A stretch of 44,750 bases of DNA from Adonisia turfae CCMR0081 (GTDB lineage: Bacteria > Cyanobacteriota > Cyanobacteriia > Phormidesmidales > Phormidesmidaceae), in the NCBI RefSeq assembly GCF_011009555.1, contig NZ_QXHD01000004.1, positions 4,419,929 through 4,464,678 on the forward strand, read 5' to 3'. The notes beneath the pieces are model-generated. The model was not told the origin of the DNA. It saw only the letters and a program-made list of their open reading frames with translations, and did not search any database. The position numbers and the translations under genes are program-made. This document shows, one piece after another, positions 33,977 through 43,374 of this stretch. Position 1 is the stretch's first letter. The number at the start of each line of letters is the position of its first letter.

Positions 33977-34060
33977 ATGGCAGCTAAATGCCAAACGATA
34001 GAACAATACGCCTTGATCGTCCATGCCCGCACTCACGATGCCCTAACTTAATTATCGGCT

Positions 34061-34091
34061 TTGACGCTACACTGTGACGCCGCGATATTAT
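34061..34091 (+). promoter_or_regulatory. Promoter of rnpB
   Basis: TTGACG (34061-34066) and TATTAT (34086-34091) lie 19 bp apart, with the expected start close to the first base of the P1 helix at about 34100. Spacing is slightly long, but position agrees with the RNA 5' end. Confidence 0.55.
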
Positions 34092-34099
34092 AGTTAGTC

Positions 34100-34553
34100 G
34101 GAAAGAGTTGGTGCTGCGGTTGCGGGCTAAGGACTTAGCAAAGCCCTTAGCTTGAGGAAAGTCCGGGCTCCTGAAAGGTCAGGCTTGCTGGGTAATTCCC
34201 AGTGCGGGTGACCGTGAGGATAGTGCCACAGAAACATACCGCCAATGGAAAGGCGGAAGGCGGAAGGTGAAAGGCGGAATTTAAATTCATCCTTCATTCT
34301 TCATCCTTCATCCTTTTACAGGTAAGGGTGCAAAGGTGCGGTAAGAGCGCACCAGCAGCATCGAGAGGTGCTGGCTCGGTAAACCCCGGCTAGGAGCAAG
34401 GTCGCAGGGGTCATGGTTGACCTTTTTCCAGCCCCGCTTTTGGTGTACCGCTAGAGGCAACTGGTAACAGTCGTCCCAGATAGATAACCGCCCGTTGATG
34501 TTCGCATCAGCGAGAACAGAACCCGGCTTACGGCTGACTCTTTCCATTTTTTT
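34100..34553 (+). ncRNA. rnpB: RNase P RNA, class A (M1-type)
   Basis: The catalytic RNA of RNase P, which matures tRNA 5' ends. P1 is formed by GGAAAGAG near 34100 and CTCTTTCC near 34538-34545. The conserved GAGGAAAGTCCGGGCTCC (CR-I, near 34154), GACCGTGAGGATAGTGCCACAGAAA (kept here by position only, about 34210-34234), and the 3' block CCCGGCTTACGGC are present. An expansion in the P12 region holds heptamer repeats (34251-34313). A T7 run at 34547-34553 ends the transcript. The protein subunit gene is not in the window. Confidence 0.96.
34251..34313 (+). repeat. Heptamer STRR repeats inside rnpB
   Basis: Four tandem heptamers of the AGGCGGA type (34251-34278, one variant AGGTGAA) face four of the TTCATCC type (34286-34313, one variant TTCATTC). 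The two blocks are partly complementary and would extend the P12 hairpin. Short tandemly repeated sequences in rnpB are described for heterocyst-forming cyanobacteria. Confidence 0.85.
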
Positions 34554-34593
34554 GAGCATAGGAGGGTGGGGCAAGTCCACCAAATAACAGTGA

Positions 34594-35364
34594 ATGCTAA
34601 GTGGCCACAGGGCAGTAGACAGCAATCAGTCAGCAATCAAGGATGATCCACGACGACAACAAGAGTTATCACAATTTGTAGCAAAGTTAGGGGTAACGGA
34701 TCCTACGGCAGTGCGTTGGGACCTGCTGCATCAGGCCCTGATAGATATTTCTCGCTCAGCAGATCAAAATAATGAAGTGCTGGAGTTTCTAGGTGATGCA
34801 GCCCTAAGGCTAGCTGCCGCAGAATTTTTGCAAGCAACCTACCCCCACATGTCGGTGGGAGAAATGGCAGCAGTGAGATCGCAACTTGTCAGCGACCGCA
34901 CGTTGGCAGTTTTGGCCAGAGACTACAACTTTGGGCGCTACCTACATATATCGTCTAGTGCCGCTGGGGACCAGGCCGGCAGAAGTTCACGGCTGGCAGA
35001 CGCATTTGAAGCTGTCTTGGGCGCACTCTACCTGAGCACCCAAGATCTCAGCCTGATTCATCCCTGGCTTGATCGTCAGTTTGAGCGGCTTACCCAAACC
35101 ATCAAAAACGACCCAGCCCGCCACAACTATAAAGCAGCCCTCCAAGAACTCACCCAGGCCCACAGTAAACAGCTGCCAGCATATACTGTCGAAGAAATTA
35201 GCCAGCGCCACGGCGATCCGGAGCGGTTTTATGCCCAGGTCCAGTATCAGGGCAAACTCTGGGGAGATGGCAAAGGTCCCTCCATTAAACAGGCAGAACA
35301 ACGCGCCGCGCAGCAAGCCTATCAACAATTGGAACCCTTGATTACCGTTAACTCAAATAGCTAG
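34594..35364 (+). CDS. rnc: Ribonuclease III
   Basis: The 256-residue protein has the RNase III signature NEVLEFLGDAALRL (60-73; Glu64 and Asp68) and the second acidic cluster DAFEAVLGALY (Asp136, Glu139), so the two-metal site is complete. A double-stranded RNA-binding domain follows (about 178-250: NYKAALQELTQAHSKQLPAY, AEQRAAQQAYQQL). The ATG at 34594 begins 40 nt after the rnpB T-run, and no good Shine-Dalgarno is seen; an N-terminal extension of about 20 residues is not typical. It may depend on rnpB readthrough or a promoter within it. Cyanobacteria often carry more than one RNase III. Confidence 0.92.
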   Translation: MLSGHRAVDSNQSAIKDDPRRQQELSQFVAKLGVTDPTAVRWDLLHQALIDISRSADQNNEVLEFLGDAALRLAAAEFLQATYPHMSVGEMAAVRSQLVSDRTLAVLARDYNFGRYLHISSSAAGDQAGRSSRLADAFEAVLGALYLSTQDLSLIHPWLDRQFERLTQTIKNDPARHNYKAALQELTQAHSKQLPAYTVEEISQRHGDPERFYAQVQYQGKLWGDGKGPSIKQAEQRAAQQAYQQLEPLITVNSNS

Positions 35365-35424
35365 TAACCCTGACTGCCACAATGGGCAAAATGGGCAGCG
35401 GACCGCTCAGCGAGGTATAGGGCA

Positions 35425-36444
35425 ATGGATCCAGAAACAAGGCAAATCAAGCTGGCACTGATGGGAGTGGGGCGGTGGGGCACCCATCTACTGCGCAACT
35501 GTCTGGCTCATCCCCAACTTCAGGTGAGGGCGGTCGTCGATCCGTCTTCAGAACGGTTGACGACCATAGCCCAAACGTTTCACCTAGATGCCTCAGTGGC
35601 ACTACTCAGGAGTTGGGAAGCGGCCTTAAACATTGACGGTTTAGAAGCTGTTGCGATCGCCACCCCCGCCACCACCCACGAGGCTATTGTCACCGCTGCC
35701 CTCAAACGTCAGCTGCATGTGCTGTGTGAAAAACCCTTGACGCTGACTGCCAATACATCTAAGGCACTTTGCCAATTAGCCCGTCAGCAAAATCGGCAGC
35801 TATTTATTGACCACACCTATCTCTTCCATCCGGCTGTTATGGCGGCCAAGGCGAATCTAAACCGTCTAGGCACTCCACGCTACGGCTATGCCGCCCGCAC
35901 TAACCTGGGTCCCGTACGTCACGATGTTGATGCCCTCTGGGATCTAGCGATCCACGACATTGCTATTTTTAACCATTGGCTGGGGGATTTCCCCACACAT
36001 GTGCAGGCCCAAGGTCTGAACTGGCTAAAGCGTTCAAACCAAGTGCAGCTAGCCGATGTGGTGTGGTGTCGTTTGAAATATGCCAGTGGGTTTGAAGCAA
36101 CGGTACATCTATGCTGGGCCAATCCCCACAAGCAACGACAATTGACTATGGTTTGCGATCGCGGCAGCCTCATCTTTGACGAAATGCGACCTGAATCGCC
36201 CCTCACACTACAGCTAGGGCAGCTAGAAGCCGACACATTTAGTCCCATAGGCTTAAGTACAGAGTCCATCGACATTCCTAAGCAGGAGCCATTGGCCACG
36301 ATGTGCGAGCATTTTGTCCAAAGTGTGCTCACCAATCAGTCATCATCCATATCTTCGGGCATCGTTGGCACTGATCTAGTCGCCATCCTAGAAGCCTTAT
36401 CCAAATCCCTAAATCAAGCAGGCGCATGGATTTCTACACAGTAA
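35425..36444 (+). CDS. Gfo/Idh/MocA-family NAD(P)-dependent oxidoreductase
   Basis: The 339-residue protein has a Rossmann start LALMGVGRWGTHLLRN (GxGxxG form), DPSSER for the cofactor ribose, the family motif CEKPL (about 109-113), and the C-terminal substrate domain with DLAIHDIAIFNHWLG. Members oxidise or reduce sugars, inositols or biliverdin. The substrate is not evident. It begins 60 nt after rnc on the same strand. It ends convergently with a histidine kinase. Confidence 0.9.
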   Translation: MDPETRQIKLALMGVGRWGTHLLRNCLAHPQLQVRAVVDPSSERLTTIAQTFHLDASVALLRSWEAALNIDGLEAVAIATPATTHEAIVTAALKRQLHVLCEKPLTLTANTSKALCQLARQQNRQLFIDHTYLFHPAVMAAKANLNRLGTPRYGYAARTNLGPVRHDVDALWDLAIHDIAIFNHWLGDFPTHVQAQGLNWLKRSNQVQLADVVWCRLKYASGFEATVHLCWANPHKQRQLTMVCDRGSLIFDEMRPESPLTLQLGQLEADTFSPIGLSTESIDIPKQEPLATMCEHFVQSVLTNQSSSISSGIVGTDLVAILEALSKSLNQAGAWISTQ

Positions 36445-36491
36445 AAGCAAGACAGTAAAAACAAGAGTCGTTTTGCGTTCTCAGATCTTTA

Positions 36492-36524
36492 TTTTGAGTT
36501 GAGTTTATACCCGTTAACTCAAAA
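36492..36524. terminator. Bidirectional hairpin between convergent genes
   Basis: TTTTGAGTT (36492-36500) and AACTCAAAA (36516-36524) form a 9-bp perfect stem with a 15-nt loop between the oxidoreductase and kinase stops. AT-rich with T/A built into the stem; a weak terminator for either strand. Confidence 0.35.
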
Positions 36525-36539
36525 CTAAACACTCCAAAC

Positions 36540-38552
36540 TTACCCCTCTGTCTTCTGCCCCACCAGCACCTGCTCAGCAGCTTCTGTCTTATCCTTTTCA
36601 GGAGTCTCGGGTTCATCGGCTTCACCCTGGTTAGCCAAGAGCGGTAGACTCACGGTAACTGCCGTACCTTGAGCCACCCCCTCACTGTAGAGGCTAATGC
36701 TGCCCCCCATCAGTTTCATAAAGTTCTTCGAAATCGCCAGGCCTAACCCCGTCCCCTCATAGCTGCGGGTGTGACTACCGTCCACCATTACAAAAGGATG
36801 GAAAAGCTTTTGCTGATCCTTGGGATCAATGCCAATTCCAGTATCCTGAATAGTCACGCTCACGCGAGGTGCGGGCACTGGTGCAGAATCGTCATCTGGA
36901 GCATCAACCGATTGCACTATCTCAATCTTGGCCGTAATACTGCCACTGTGGGTAAATTTAACGGCGTTGTAAACGATATTCAGGAACACCTGCTTGAGCT
37001 TATCGCCATCCCCCTTCACCCAGATGGGGTCTGACTTCTCAGGACGATTCAGGGTCAAGCCCTTTTGCTGAATCTGTAGAACCTGCATATCCAGAACATC
37101 TTGAACGATGCCCCCCAAGTCCAGAGTATCTAGATCAAGACTGACGGTGCCCGATTCAATTTTGGCAATGTCCAAAATGTCGTTGATAATTTTCAGCAAA
37201 TGAATGGCTGCATTATCCGCCCGTTCTAGAAATTCCAGTTCCTCTTCGCGATCATCACAGGAGCCATCGCGCACCAGACGGACACAGCCAATAATGGCAT
37301 TCAGTGGTGTGCGCAATTCATGGGATGTATTCGCCAAAAACTCATTCTTAAGCTGATTGGCCATCTGGGCGTTTTCCCAAGCCTGGCGTAACTCCTGGGC
37401 TCCTCCTTCCAGACGACGCAGCATGCGTTCTAGAACTTGCCCCAAATAATCAAGTTCCCAAATACTTCGGTTCTTGGGCGCAGCCTTGACCTCAGAGGAA
37501 AGGTCCTGAACTTGCTGAGTATAGTGAATCAATCGCTCCACCGGCAATGACAGACTACGGGCCACATAAAGCGCTAACAGAGCATTGGCAGCTAGCAATC
37601 CCAGGGTCAGCAAAAATAGAATCATCCGGATTTCCCACAGCGCGTGGAGGGCTTGATCAAGCGGCGTTACCGCTAACACATTCCACGTCTGAATCTGACC
37701 GGTAGACACCGGCAGTTTGGCACCGCTGTAACCCGCTAGCCACTCGTCACCACTTTCCAGCAAACTAAACAGGTGCAGGGTGTCCGAATTCCCTACGCGA
37801 ATACTGCTCATGATGCTAACAAACCGATCAGCACCATGGAGGTCATCGACCGATAGACCGACTAGGTTTGGATTGGGGTGGGTAACGACAATGCCATTGG
37901 GATCGATAATGACCGTTTTACCTACCAGAGAACGGGGATTGGTGTCTTCTAGCTGCGTAAATCCAAACTGAGCTGATAGGGTATAGCGCAGCTGCCCTTC
38001 GGGGCTATAAATAGGTGTGGCGACAATCAAATCAAGCAGGGAAGAGTGCATCCCTTGCTCTTCATTTTCCACTTCAAGGACAGTTTCTGAAACCGTCCGA
38101 TTAGGGCTATCAAGGTCCACTAAATAGAAGTCTGACTTTCCCGTGGATTCCTGTTGCCAAGGCAGCTGTAACGGTGTGGGCAAGAGGGAAGACTCACAGG
38201 TACTTAACACGACATTACCGGTGCCAGCATCAGTCAGCTCTAAGCACCCAACCGTGTGGGAAGCTATTTCGGTATACTGCCTCAGGGCTCTAGAGACTTC
38301 AGGGGTCTCTCCAGTTCTCAAAGCTTGGCTATCAGCGAGCAACATCAGCTCTGATTCTACTGCTCGTATGCTGTCCCTAAGACCACTTGCCTTGTTAATA
38401 GCACTGCTGGTCAAGTTTTGGCGGGCCGTGTCCAATAGGCTTGAACGCGCCTTACGCAAGGTAATCGCCTGACCAATGAGTAGCACAGGCGTACTCAATA
38501 GCAAGATACGCAGTATCAGTAACCGGCGAAATGAAAGAGGACGCTTAGCCAT
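36540..38552 (-). CDS. Membrane sensor histidine kinase (Cache - HAMP - HisKA - HATPase)
   Basis: The 670-residue protein has TM1 at about 10-30, a periplasmic double-Cache sensor (about 40-300, with PIYSPEGQLRYTLSAQFGF and IIDPNGIVVTHPNP), TM2 at about 308-330, a HAMP domain (331-385), the H-box ANTSHELRTPLNAI (His411), and an ATPase domain with VFLNIVYNAVKFT, DTGIGI and GTGLGLAISKNFM. The C-terminal tail (about 635-670) is acidic and rich in Glu and Lys. No response regulator is adjacent, so it is an orphan kinase or signals to a distant partner. Ligand probably a small molecule. Confidence 0.93.
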   Translation of the reverse strand: MAKRPLSFRRLLILRILLLSTPVLLIGQAITLRKARSSLLDTARQNLTSSAINKASGLRDSIRAVESELMLLADSQALRTGETPEVSRALRQYTEIASHTVGCLELTDAGTGNVVLSTCESSLLPTPLQLPWQQESTGKSDFYLVDLDSPNRTVSETVLEVENEEQGMHSSLLDLIVATPIYSPEGQLRYTLSAQFGFTQLEDTNPRSLVGKTVIIDPNGIVVTHPNPNLVGLSVDDLHGADRFVSIMSSIRVGNSDTLHLFSLLESGDEWLAGYSGAKLPVSTGQIQTWNVLAVTPLDQALHALWEIRMILFLLTLGLLAANALLALYVARSLSLPVERLIHYTQQVQDLSSEVKAAPKNRSIWELDYLGQVLERMLRRLEGGAQELRQAWENAQMANQLKNEFLANTSHELRTPLNAIIGCVRLVRDGSCDDREEELEFLERADNAAIHLLKIINDILDIAKIESGTVSLDLDTLDLGGIVQDVLDMQVLQIQQKGLTLNRPEKSDPIWVKGDGDKLKQVFLNIVYNAVKFTHSGSITAKIEIVQSVDAPDDDSAPVPAPRVSVTIQDTGIGIDPKDQQKLFHPFVMVDGSHTRSYEGTGLGLAISKNFMKLMGGSISLYSEGVAQGTAVTVSLPLLANQGEADEPETPEKDKTEAAEQVLVGQKTEG

Positions 38553-39052
38553 AAACCGCTAACAACTTATAGGATCGTCGCTGACTTCAACAAGGAAACG
38601 TAGATAAGACATGGAGTCAAATTCGTAGATAACAACAAAAGAAAACGCTTGCCATCTTGGTCTGCCGCAGTCTAGCCAAAATGGTCCGCAGACGTCACCG
38701 TCTCATTTACTTTGATGTTATATCTACTGGTAAACCACAATGAACCAATATCAGTTTTCGCAACGACCGTACCCATGACCATCGTGTTATTACTGATACC
38801 GGTACTAACACCCACTTAGTTTATCGACTGGTCTTGTCTAGCTACCGGCTAGCAAGCCAAAAGTTGAAGTAGCACTCACATAGATGAAGCCTTATCAAAG
38901 GTAGCTTAATCCCTTGAAATTGAATATTGTCAGGCATCAGACAGGTCAGTGTCGATGCTTCAATTCGTCAATCGATCGGTCATGTTCGCTATGCTTCAGC
39001 CTCTCACAAATTGCTTCATACCGAGAAGAAGCCATCACCGCTTTTTGAATAA
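38553..39052. other. Spacer with no supportable gene
   Basis: A 500-nt region between the divergently transcribed kinase and RibD-C genes. I see only short inverted pieces (around CTACCGGCTAGC) and no frame with a start signal. It should contain both promoters. Confidence 0.5.
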
Positions 39053-39772
39053 ATGCCGCCGTTAAACCTACAGCCCTACGCCAAAACATCCAATCGTCCC
39101 TACGTCACTACTGTTTTGGCCATGAGTGCCGATGGCAAGATCAGTAATCCTCAGCGCGGTGCTGCTCGTTTTCCATCAGCCGCCGACCAGCACCATCTAG
39201 AAAAGCGATTAGCGATCGCAGATGCCACTCTATTCGGCGCTGGCACCTTACGAGCCTACGGCACCACGGCCCTGATCAAAGACGCAAAGCTCCTGGAAAA
39301 ACGGCGTCAAAACACTCAACACCCCCAACCCATCCACATCGTCTGCTCCAGATCAGGCCAATTAGATCCGACTGCTAAGTTCTTTACTCAGCCAATCCCC
39401 CGTTGGTTGTTAACAACCAGCCATGGGGCAGCCAACTGGCAAGACACAGATCATTTTGAACGGCTATGGATCGCCCCTACTGTCCCCACAGGCCAAGACT
39501 TCGCTTGGGAACAAATCCTGACCAAACTCAAGGCCTTAAATATTCATCAACTAATTATCATGGGCGGCGGTCAACTCGTGGCGGCTCTGATGGCCGCTGA
39601 CTTGATTGACGAACTCTGGCTCACCATTTGCCCCTTAATCATCGGCGGAGACAAGTCCCCCACCCCCTGCGACGGAGATGGATTTTCCCTAGACAATGCA
39701 CCAAGATTCACCCTGATATCGCATCAAACCGTTGGGAATGAAGTGTTCTTAAACTATAAACGTCACCGCTAA
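39053..39772 (+). CDS. RibD C-terminal domain (dihydrofolate-reductase-like) reductase
   Basis: The 239-residue protein has the RibD-C fold: RPYVTTVLAMSADGKIS, ATLFGAGTLRAYG, LIIMGGGQLVAALMAADLID and ELWLTICPLIIGG. RibD-C enzymes reduce the ribosyl group of a riboflavin intermediate with NADPH; stand-alone versions such as this may instead reduce other pyrimidine-like compounds. It lacks the RibD deaminase domain. A HIP1 site is in its 5' third. Monocistronic as far as seen. Confidence 0.88.
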   Translation: MPPLNLQPYAKTSNRPYVTTVLAMSADGKISNPQRGAARFPSAADQHHLEKRLAIADATLFGAGTLRAYGTTALIKDAKLLEKRRQNTQHPQPIHIVCSRSGQLDPTAKFFTQPIPRWLLTTSHGAANWQDTDHFERLWIAPTVPTGQDFAWEQILTKLKALNIHQLIIMGGGQLVAALMAADLIDELWLTICPLIIGGDKSPTPCDGDGFSLDNAPRFTLISHQTVGNEVFLNYKRHR

Positions 39773-39961
39773 GACTATTGAGTTTTGAGCTGACGTAGTT
39801 TGCCTGGTTTGAACTTGCCAAGCCGCAACTAACTAAGAACAAGGCACCAGGAACCAAGAACTTACAAAACTCAAAACTTACCCTACGCCGACTTTGCCCC
39901 ATTCCCATTCCCCATCTGCCGCGCTACATTACCGTAGTGGATCAATACGCTATGCCAAGTA

Positions 39962-41152
39962 ATGGGGAAAACCATCAATCAGCCGTTGACCGACTATACG
40001 CTGCGTTGGGTCAATCGTATGGCAGACTTACCCGCAGCCGATTGGGATAGCATGGCACAATCGATCAAGACCCCTTTCTTCGAGTGGTTTTGGCTAAATT
40101 CCATGGAGGTCTCTGGCAGTACTAAAGCTCAGACCGGTTGGCTGCCCAACCACCTGACAGTGTGGTGCAAAAATAAATTAGTGGCTGCCGCACCGCTATA
40201 TCTCAAAGGCCATAGTCGCGGTGAGTTTGTATTTGACCATCAGTGGGCAGATTTAGCAGATCAGCTGGGCATTGACTACTACCCCAAGCTGCTGGGCATG
40301 TCGCCATTTACCCCTGTCGAAGGGTATCAGTTTTTAATCGCGGCTGGGGAAGATGAGACTGCACTCACCCAAGTCATGGTGGCAGCTATCGACCAGTTTT
40401 GCGTCCAGAATCAGATTTCAGGCTGCCATTTTCTCTACGCGAACCCTGACTGGCGGGCGTCAATGGAGAAGCTGGGCTTTCAAAAATGGCTACACCATAG
40501 CTATATCTGGAAAAACGAAGGCTACAGCAGCTTTGACGATTATCTAGCTCGATTTAATGCCAACCAACGCCGCAATATTAAGCGAGAACGCAAGTCTGTC
40601 GCCAAGGCTGGACTGCATTTTGAAGTGCATACTGGCAATGGCCTATCTGATACCCTGTGCAACCTGGTGTACGACTTTTACAGTGATACCTGTGACAAGT
40701 TTGGCTGGTGGGGTAGTAAATATTTAACCCGCAAGTTTTTTCAGCAGCTATATCCAGAGTTTTGCGATCGCACCGTTGTATTTGCCGCCTACAGCGACGA
40801 CAGTAACGATCCCCTTGGCATGTCCTTTTGCCTGACCAAGGGAGAAAAGCTCTACGGGCGCTATTGGGGAGCTTTTGAAGAGTACAATCACCTGCACTTC
40901 AACGCCTGCTATTACGAACCTATCGACTGGGCCATCGCCAACGGCATTAAGCTATTTGACCCTGGTGCTGGAGGACGCCACAAAAAACGACGCGGTTTCC
41001 CCGCTTCCCCTAACCACAGCCTGCATAAGTTCTATCATCCCACCTTGGCCCAGGTGCTAGACAATTACATCGACCGCATTAATGTCGCCGAACAGCAGGA
41101 AATTGACGACATCAATGCAGACCTCCCCCTCAAGCCATTAAGGACGGAATAA
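39962..41152 (+). CDS. FemAB/GNAT-like acyltransferase (DUF482 peptidoglycan-biosynthesis type)
   Basis: The 396-residue protein fits the DUF482 / peptidogalycan-biosynthesis family of GNAT-like proteins: TPFFEWFWLNSMEVSG, HLTVWCKNKLVAAAPLYLK, FEYVFD-like region near QWADLADQLG, RFNANQRRNIKRERKSV, and the C-terminal KRRGFPASPNHSLHKFY. The fold of two GNAT units is that of FemAB aminoacyl transferases, but substrates for this family are not established. The ATG at 39962 is chosen as the first in frame; no clear Shine-Dalgarno. Confidence 0.85.
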   Translation: MGKTINQPLTDYTLRWVNRMADLPAADWDSMAQSIKTPFFEWFWLNSMEVSGSTKAQTGWLPNHLTVWCKNKLVAAAPLYLKGHSRGEFVFDHQWADLADQLGIDYYPKLLGMSPFTPVEGYQFLIAAGEDETALTQVMVAAIDQFCVQNQISGCHFLYANPDWRASMEKLGFQKWLHHSYIWKNEGYSSFDDYLARFNANQRRNIKRERKSVAKAGLHFEVHTGNGLSDTLCNLVYDFYSDTCDKFGWWGSKYLTRKFFQQLYPEFCDRTVVFAAYSDDSNDPLGMSFCLTKGEKLYGRYWGAFEEYNHLHFNACYYEPIDWAIANGIKLFDPGAGGRHKKRRGFPASPNHSLHKFYHPTLAQVLDNYIDRINVAEQQEIDDINADLPLKPLRTE

Positions 41153-41287
41153 ATAAAATAGAAGCATTGCTGAGCCTCGGGATAACTTGAGGGGTGAGAC
41201 ACCGTCAAATCGCCATAGTGCTAGACCGGTGCATTCCCTAAATCAGCACGATCCTAGGTGAAATCAAGGGATCTGCACGGTAGAATA

Positions 41288-41315
41288 TGGGACCCAAAGG
41301 ACCCTATGGGTCCCA
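41288..41315. repeat. 8-bp inverted repeat TGGGACCC / GGGTCCCA
   Basis: The repeat (41288-41295, 41308-41315) with a 12-nt loop lies 36 nt before the DUF4346 start and could be an operator or leader hairpin. No T-run follows. Confidence 0.4.
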
Positions 41316-41350
41316 AAAATGTTCTCACGTTGTGAAACCGTCTCTTTACC

Positions 41351-41758
41351 ATGGCTCTAAGTCAAGACACACGCCCATCTGCCGCCACCCTCAAAACCCT
41401 AGATAACAAACTGTCTAAACGGTTTATTGAACTCGATCCTGACGGTTATTTTTTGATCTATCTAGACACTGAGCAAGGGCTGATCTGCGCCAAGCATTTT
41501 ACCAATGTCATTAACGACAAGGGCGTAGCCTGCGATCCAGACACAGGCAAACCTTTATTGGGGAAAAAGACTGAGGCCCCACGCCAGTCTTCTCGCTTAT
41601 ATCAGGGTCGCACCGCTAAAGAGTTGTGCATGAAAATCTTCGAAGACAAAGAAAACCCTTGCCTCATAAGCTATTTAGACCATGCTGCTTATCTTGGTCG
41701 AGAGTTTGTGCGCGCTGAAATTGCCCTGGTCAATGATGAGCCTTATGTTCAGGACTAA
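41351..41758 (+). CDS. DUF4346-domain protein
   Basis: The 135-residue protein matches the cyanobacterial DUF4346 pattern: ELDPDGYFLIYLD, LICAKHFTNVINDKGVACDP, GRTAKELCMKIF and SYLDHAAYLGREFVRAEIAL ending EPYVQD. Function is unknown; the domain is also found fused to a tetrahydromethanopterin/folate-type methyltransferase-like unit in other cyanobacteria. Its TAA overlaps the stop of the convergent glycosyltransferase by 4 nt. Confidence 0.85.
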   Translation: MALSQDTRPSAATLKTLDNKLSKRFIELDPDGYFLIYLDTEQGLICAKHFTNVINDKGVACDPDTGKPLLGKKTEAPRQSSRLYQGRTAKELCMKIFEDKENPCLISYLDHAAYLGREFVRAEIALVNDEPYVQD

Positions 41759-42777
41759 TCCTGAACACCACTCAATTTGCCACCCACGATTTCGCGCACC
41801 CGATAAATGGGGCGTTTTTGCGATTCGTGGTAGGTGCGCATCATCAGCTCAGCTAACAGTCCTACGCTCAATAACTGAATTCCTGAAATAAATAACACCA
41901 CTGCCAACATCAACAGAGGGCGATTGCCGATCTCAGCATTCAAAATAAACTTTACAAATGCTAGATAAATGCTCAGACCTAACCCGGCAAACACGGATAT
42001 GGCTCCAAACGGCCCAAAGACGTGCATGGGGCGGGTCAAAAAGGTTTTCATAAAGTAAATGGTCAATAAATCTAGGGCAACTCGAAAGGTGCGACCCAGA
42101 CCGTATTTACTTTGGCCAAACTGACGGGCATGGTGGCGTACGGGGACTTCACTAATACGCGCTCCCTCAATGTAAGCTAGGGCTGGCAGAAACCGATGGA
42201 GCTCACCGTAGAGGTTCATATCTTTGACCACATCGGCGCTGTAGGCTTTCAGTGAACAGCCATAGTCATGCAGCCTAACGCCGGTTACCGTGGCAATTAG
42301 CCAGTTGGCAATTTTGGATGGCAGCAGTCGAGTAATGGCATTGTCCTGCCGATCTTTACGCCAGCCGCTTACCAGATCGTAGCCTTCGTGCAGCTTTTGG
42401 TAGACCGTGGCAATATCTGCAGGCTCATTTTGCAAGTCTCCGTCCAGGGTGACGATCACCTGCCCCCTAGCGTAGTTAAATCCAGCTGCCATGGCAGGAG
42501 TCTGGCCATAGTTACGTCGTAGCAAAATCACCCGCAAATCATGGCGTTCTTTGGCCAGGGCTTTAAGTAGCTTCGCTGAACCATCCGTTGAGCCATCATC
42601 CACGCAGATCAACTCATAGGAAACCCTCATGGTCCGAACTGCGTTGGTAATTTTTTCCACCAGCAACGGAATACTGTCATATTCGTTATAAATAGGCACA
42701 ACGACCGATAACTCATACCGAGTATTAACGGCAGCAATTTGACTGGGGGAGGTCACCATAGTGGGATTTGAATCCAA
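41755..42777 (-). CDS. GT2 glycosyltransferase, polyprenyl-phosphate type (GtrB/ArnC-like)
   Basis: The 340-residue protein starts with a GT-A catalytic domain: LSVVVPIYNEYDS, LICVDDGSTDGSAKLL, LLRRNYGQTPAMAAGFNYARG and VTLDGDLQNEPADI (DGD metal site), and HARQFGQSKYGLGRTFRV near 220-240. Two C-terminal membrane helices (about 252-280 and 290-315) follow. This is the layout of DPM1/GtrB/ArnC enzymes that transfer a sugar to undecaprenyl phosphate at the inner membrane face. Role in cell-envelope glycan synthesis is likely; the sugar is unknown. Alternative ATG at 42759. Confidence 0.92.
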   Translation of the reverse strand: MDSNPTMVTSPSQIAAVNTRYELSVVVPIYNEYDSIPLLVEKITNAVRTMRVSYELICVDDGSTDGSAKLLKALAKERHDLRVILLRRNYGQTPAMAAGFNYARGQVIVTLDGDLQNEPADIATVYQKLHEGYDLVSGWRKDRQDNAITRLLPSKIANWLIATVTGVRLHDYGCSLKAYSADVVKDMNLYGELHRFLPALAYIEGARISEVPVRHHARQFGQSKYGLGRTFRVALDLLTIYFMKTFLTRPMHVFGPFGAISVFAGLGLSIYLAFVKFILNAEIGNRPLLMLAVVLFISGIQLLSVGLLAELMMRTYHESQKRPIYRVREIVGGKLSGVQD

Positions 42778-43374
42778 TGGACTTAGGCAGAGCTAAACAA
42801 ACACTAACATTCCCCACCACTCATTATTCGGTTTCAGAGGTCAGAATAGACGTGTTTAAGTGCCTCGATAAGCGTTAACCATGCTTTAGACGCATCACTA
42901 ACTGTCCATTAGCACCGCTTGCAAAGGTCACTGTTTCGTTAAAGTTGTGCCCATGCATCACGTTTTGCCAATCTGCTGCGCGTCAGGCCCAACTGAGTGA
43001 ATTTATGATGCAGCTTTTGCCTGACGAGTTACGTTCATTGCGTAGTAACTAAATAATCGACCGTAAGGGTTGCCCACCACTTTCCAGTGGTGTCCATCAC
43101 TGTATTGTTGTCATCTATCCCACAGCTTTCATCTACTGGTTCATCTCAGTCTGCGCCCTTTTGACTCAGTAATAACGTAGCGCTGTGACCTGATTGATGG
43201 TATGGGGCTGTATGCAGTGCTCGTCTGTGCTGATTGTCTGTGTGCGATCGCGAGTCACGTCCTTGTTGCGATCTCAAACTCGCCAAATCTCTCTCGTCAA
43301 ATCGTCTATGAGATCTTGGCAAAGTGGTAAAAGCTGTGGCTTACATCTACTTTGTTGTTTTGGAGCTAAGCTCG
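42778..43374. other. Spacer with possible decayed gene fragments
   Basis: About 600 nt. On the plus strand a frame ends ...LLPDELRSLRSN at a stop near 43050, and on the minus strand a frame ends ...FNETVTFASGANGQLVMRL near 42880. Both look protein-like but neither has a start or continues. A HIP1 site lies near 43243. The 3' end should contain the promoter of the PTPA-CTERM gene. Confidence 0.4.

Noticed and set aside
34308..34625. Minus-strand open frames across rnpB
   Set aside because: They lie antisense to a recognised structured RNA and have no protein-like features.
38553..39052. Possible decayed transposase in the kinase-RibD spacer
   Set aside because: Only short phrases of open frame were seen and none matched a transposase motif.
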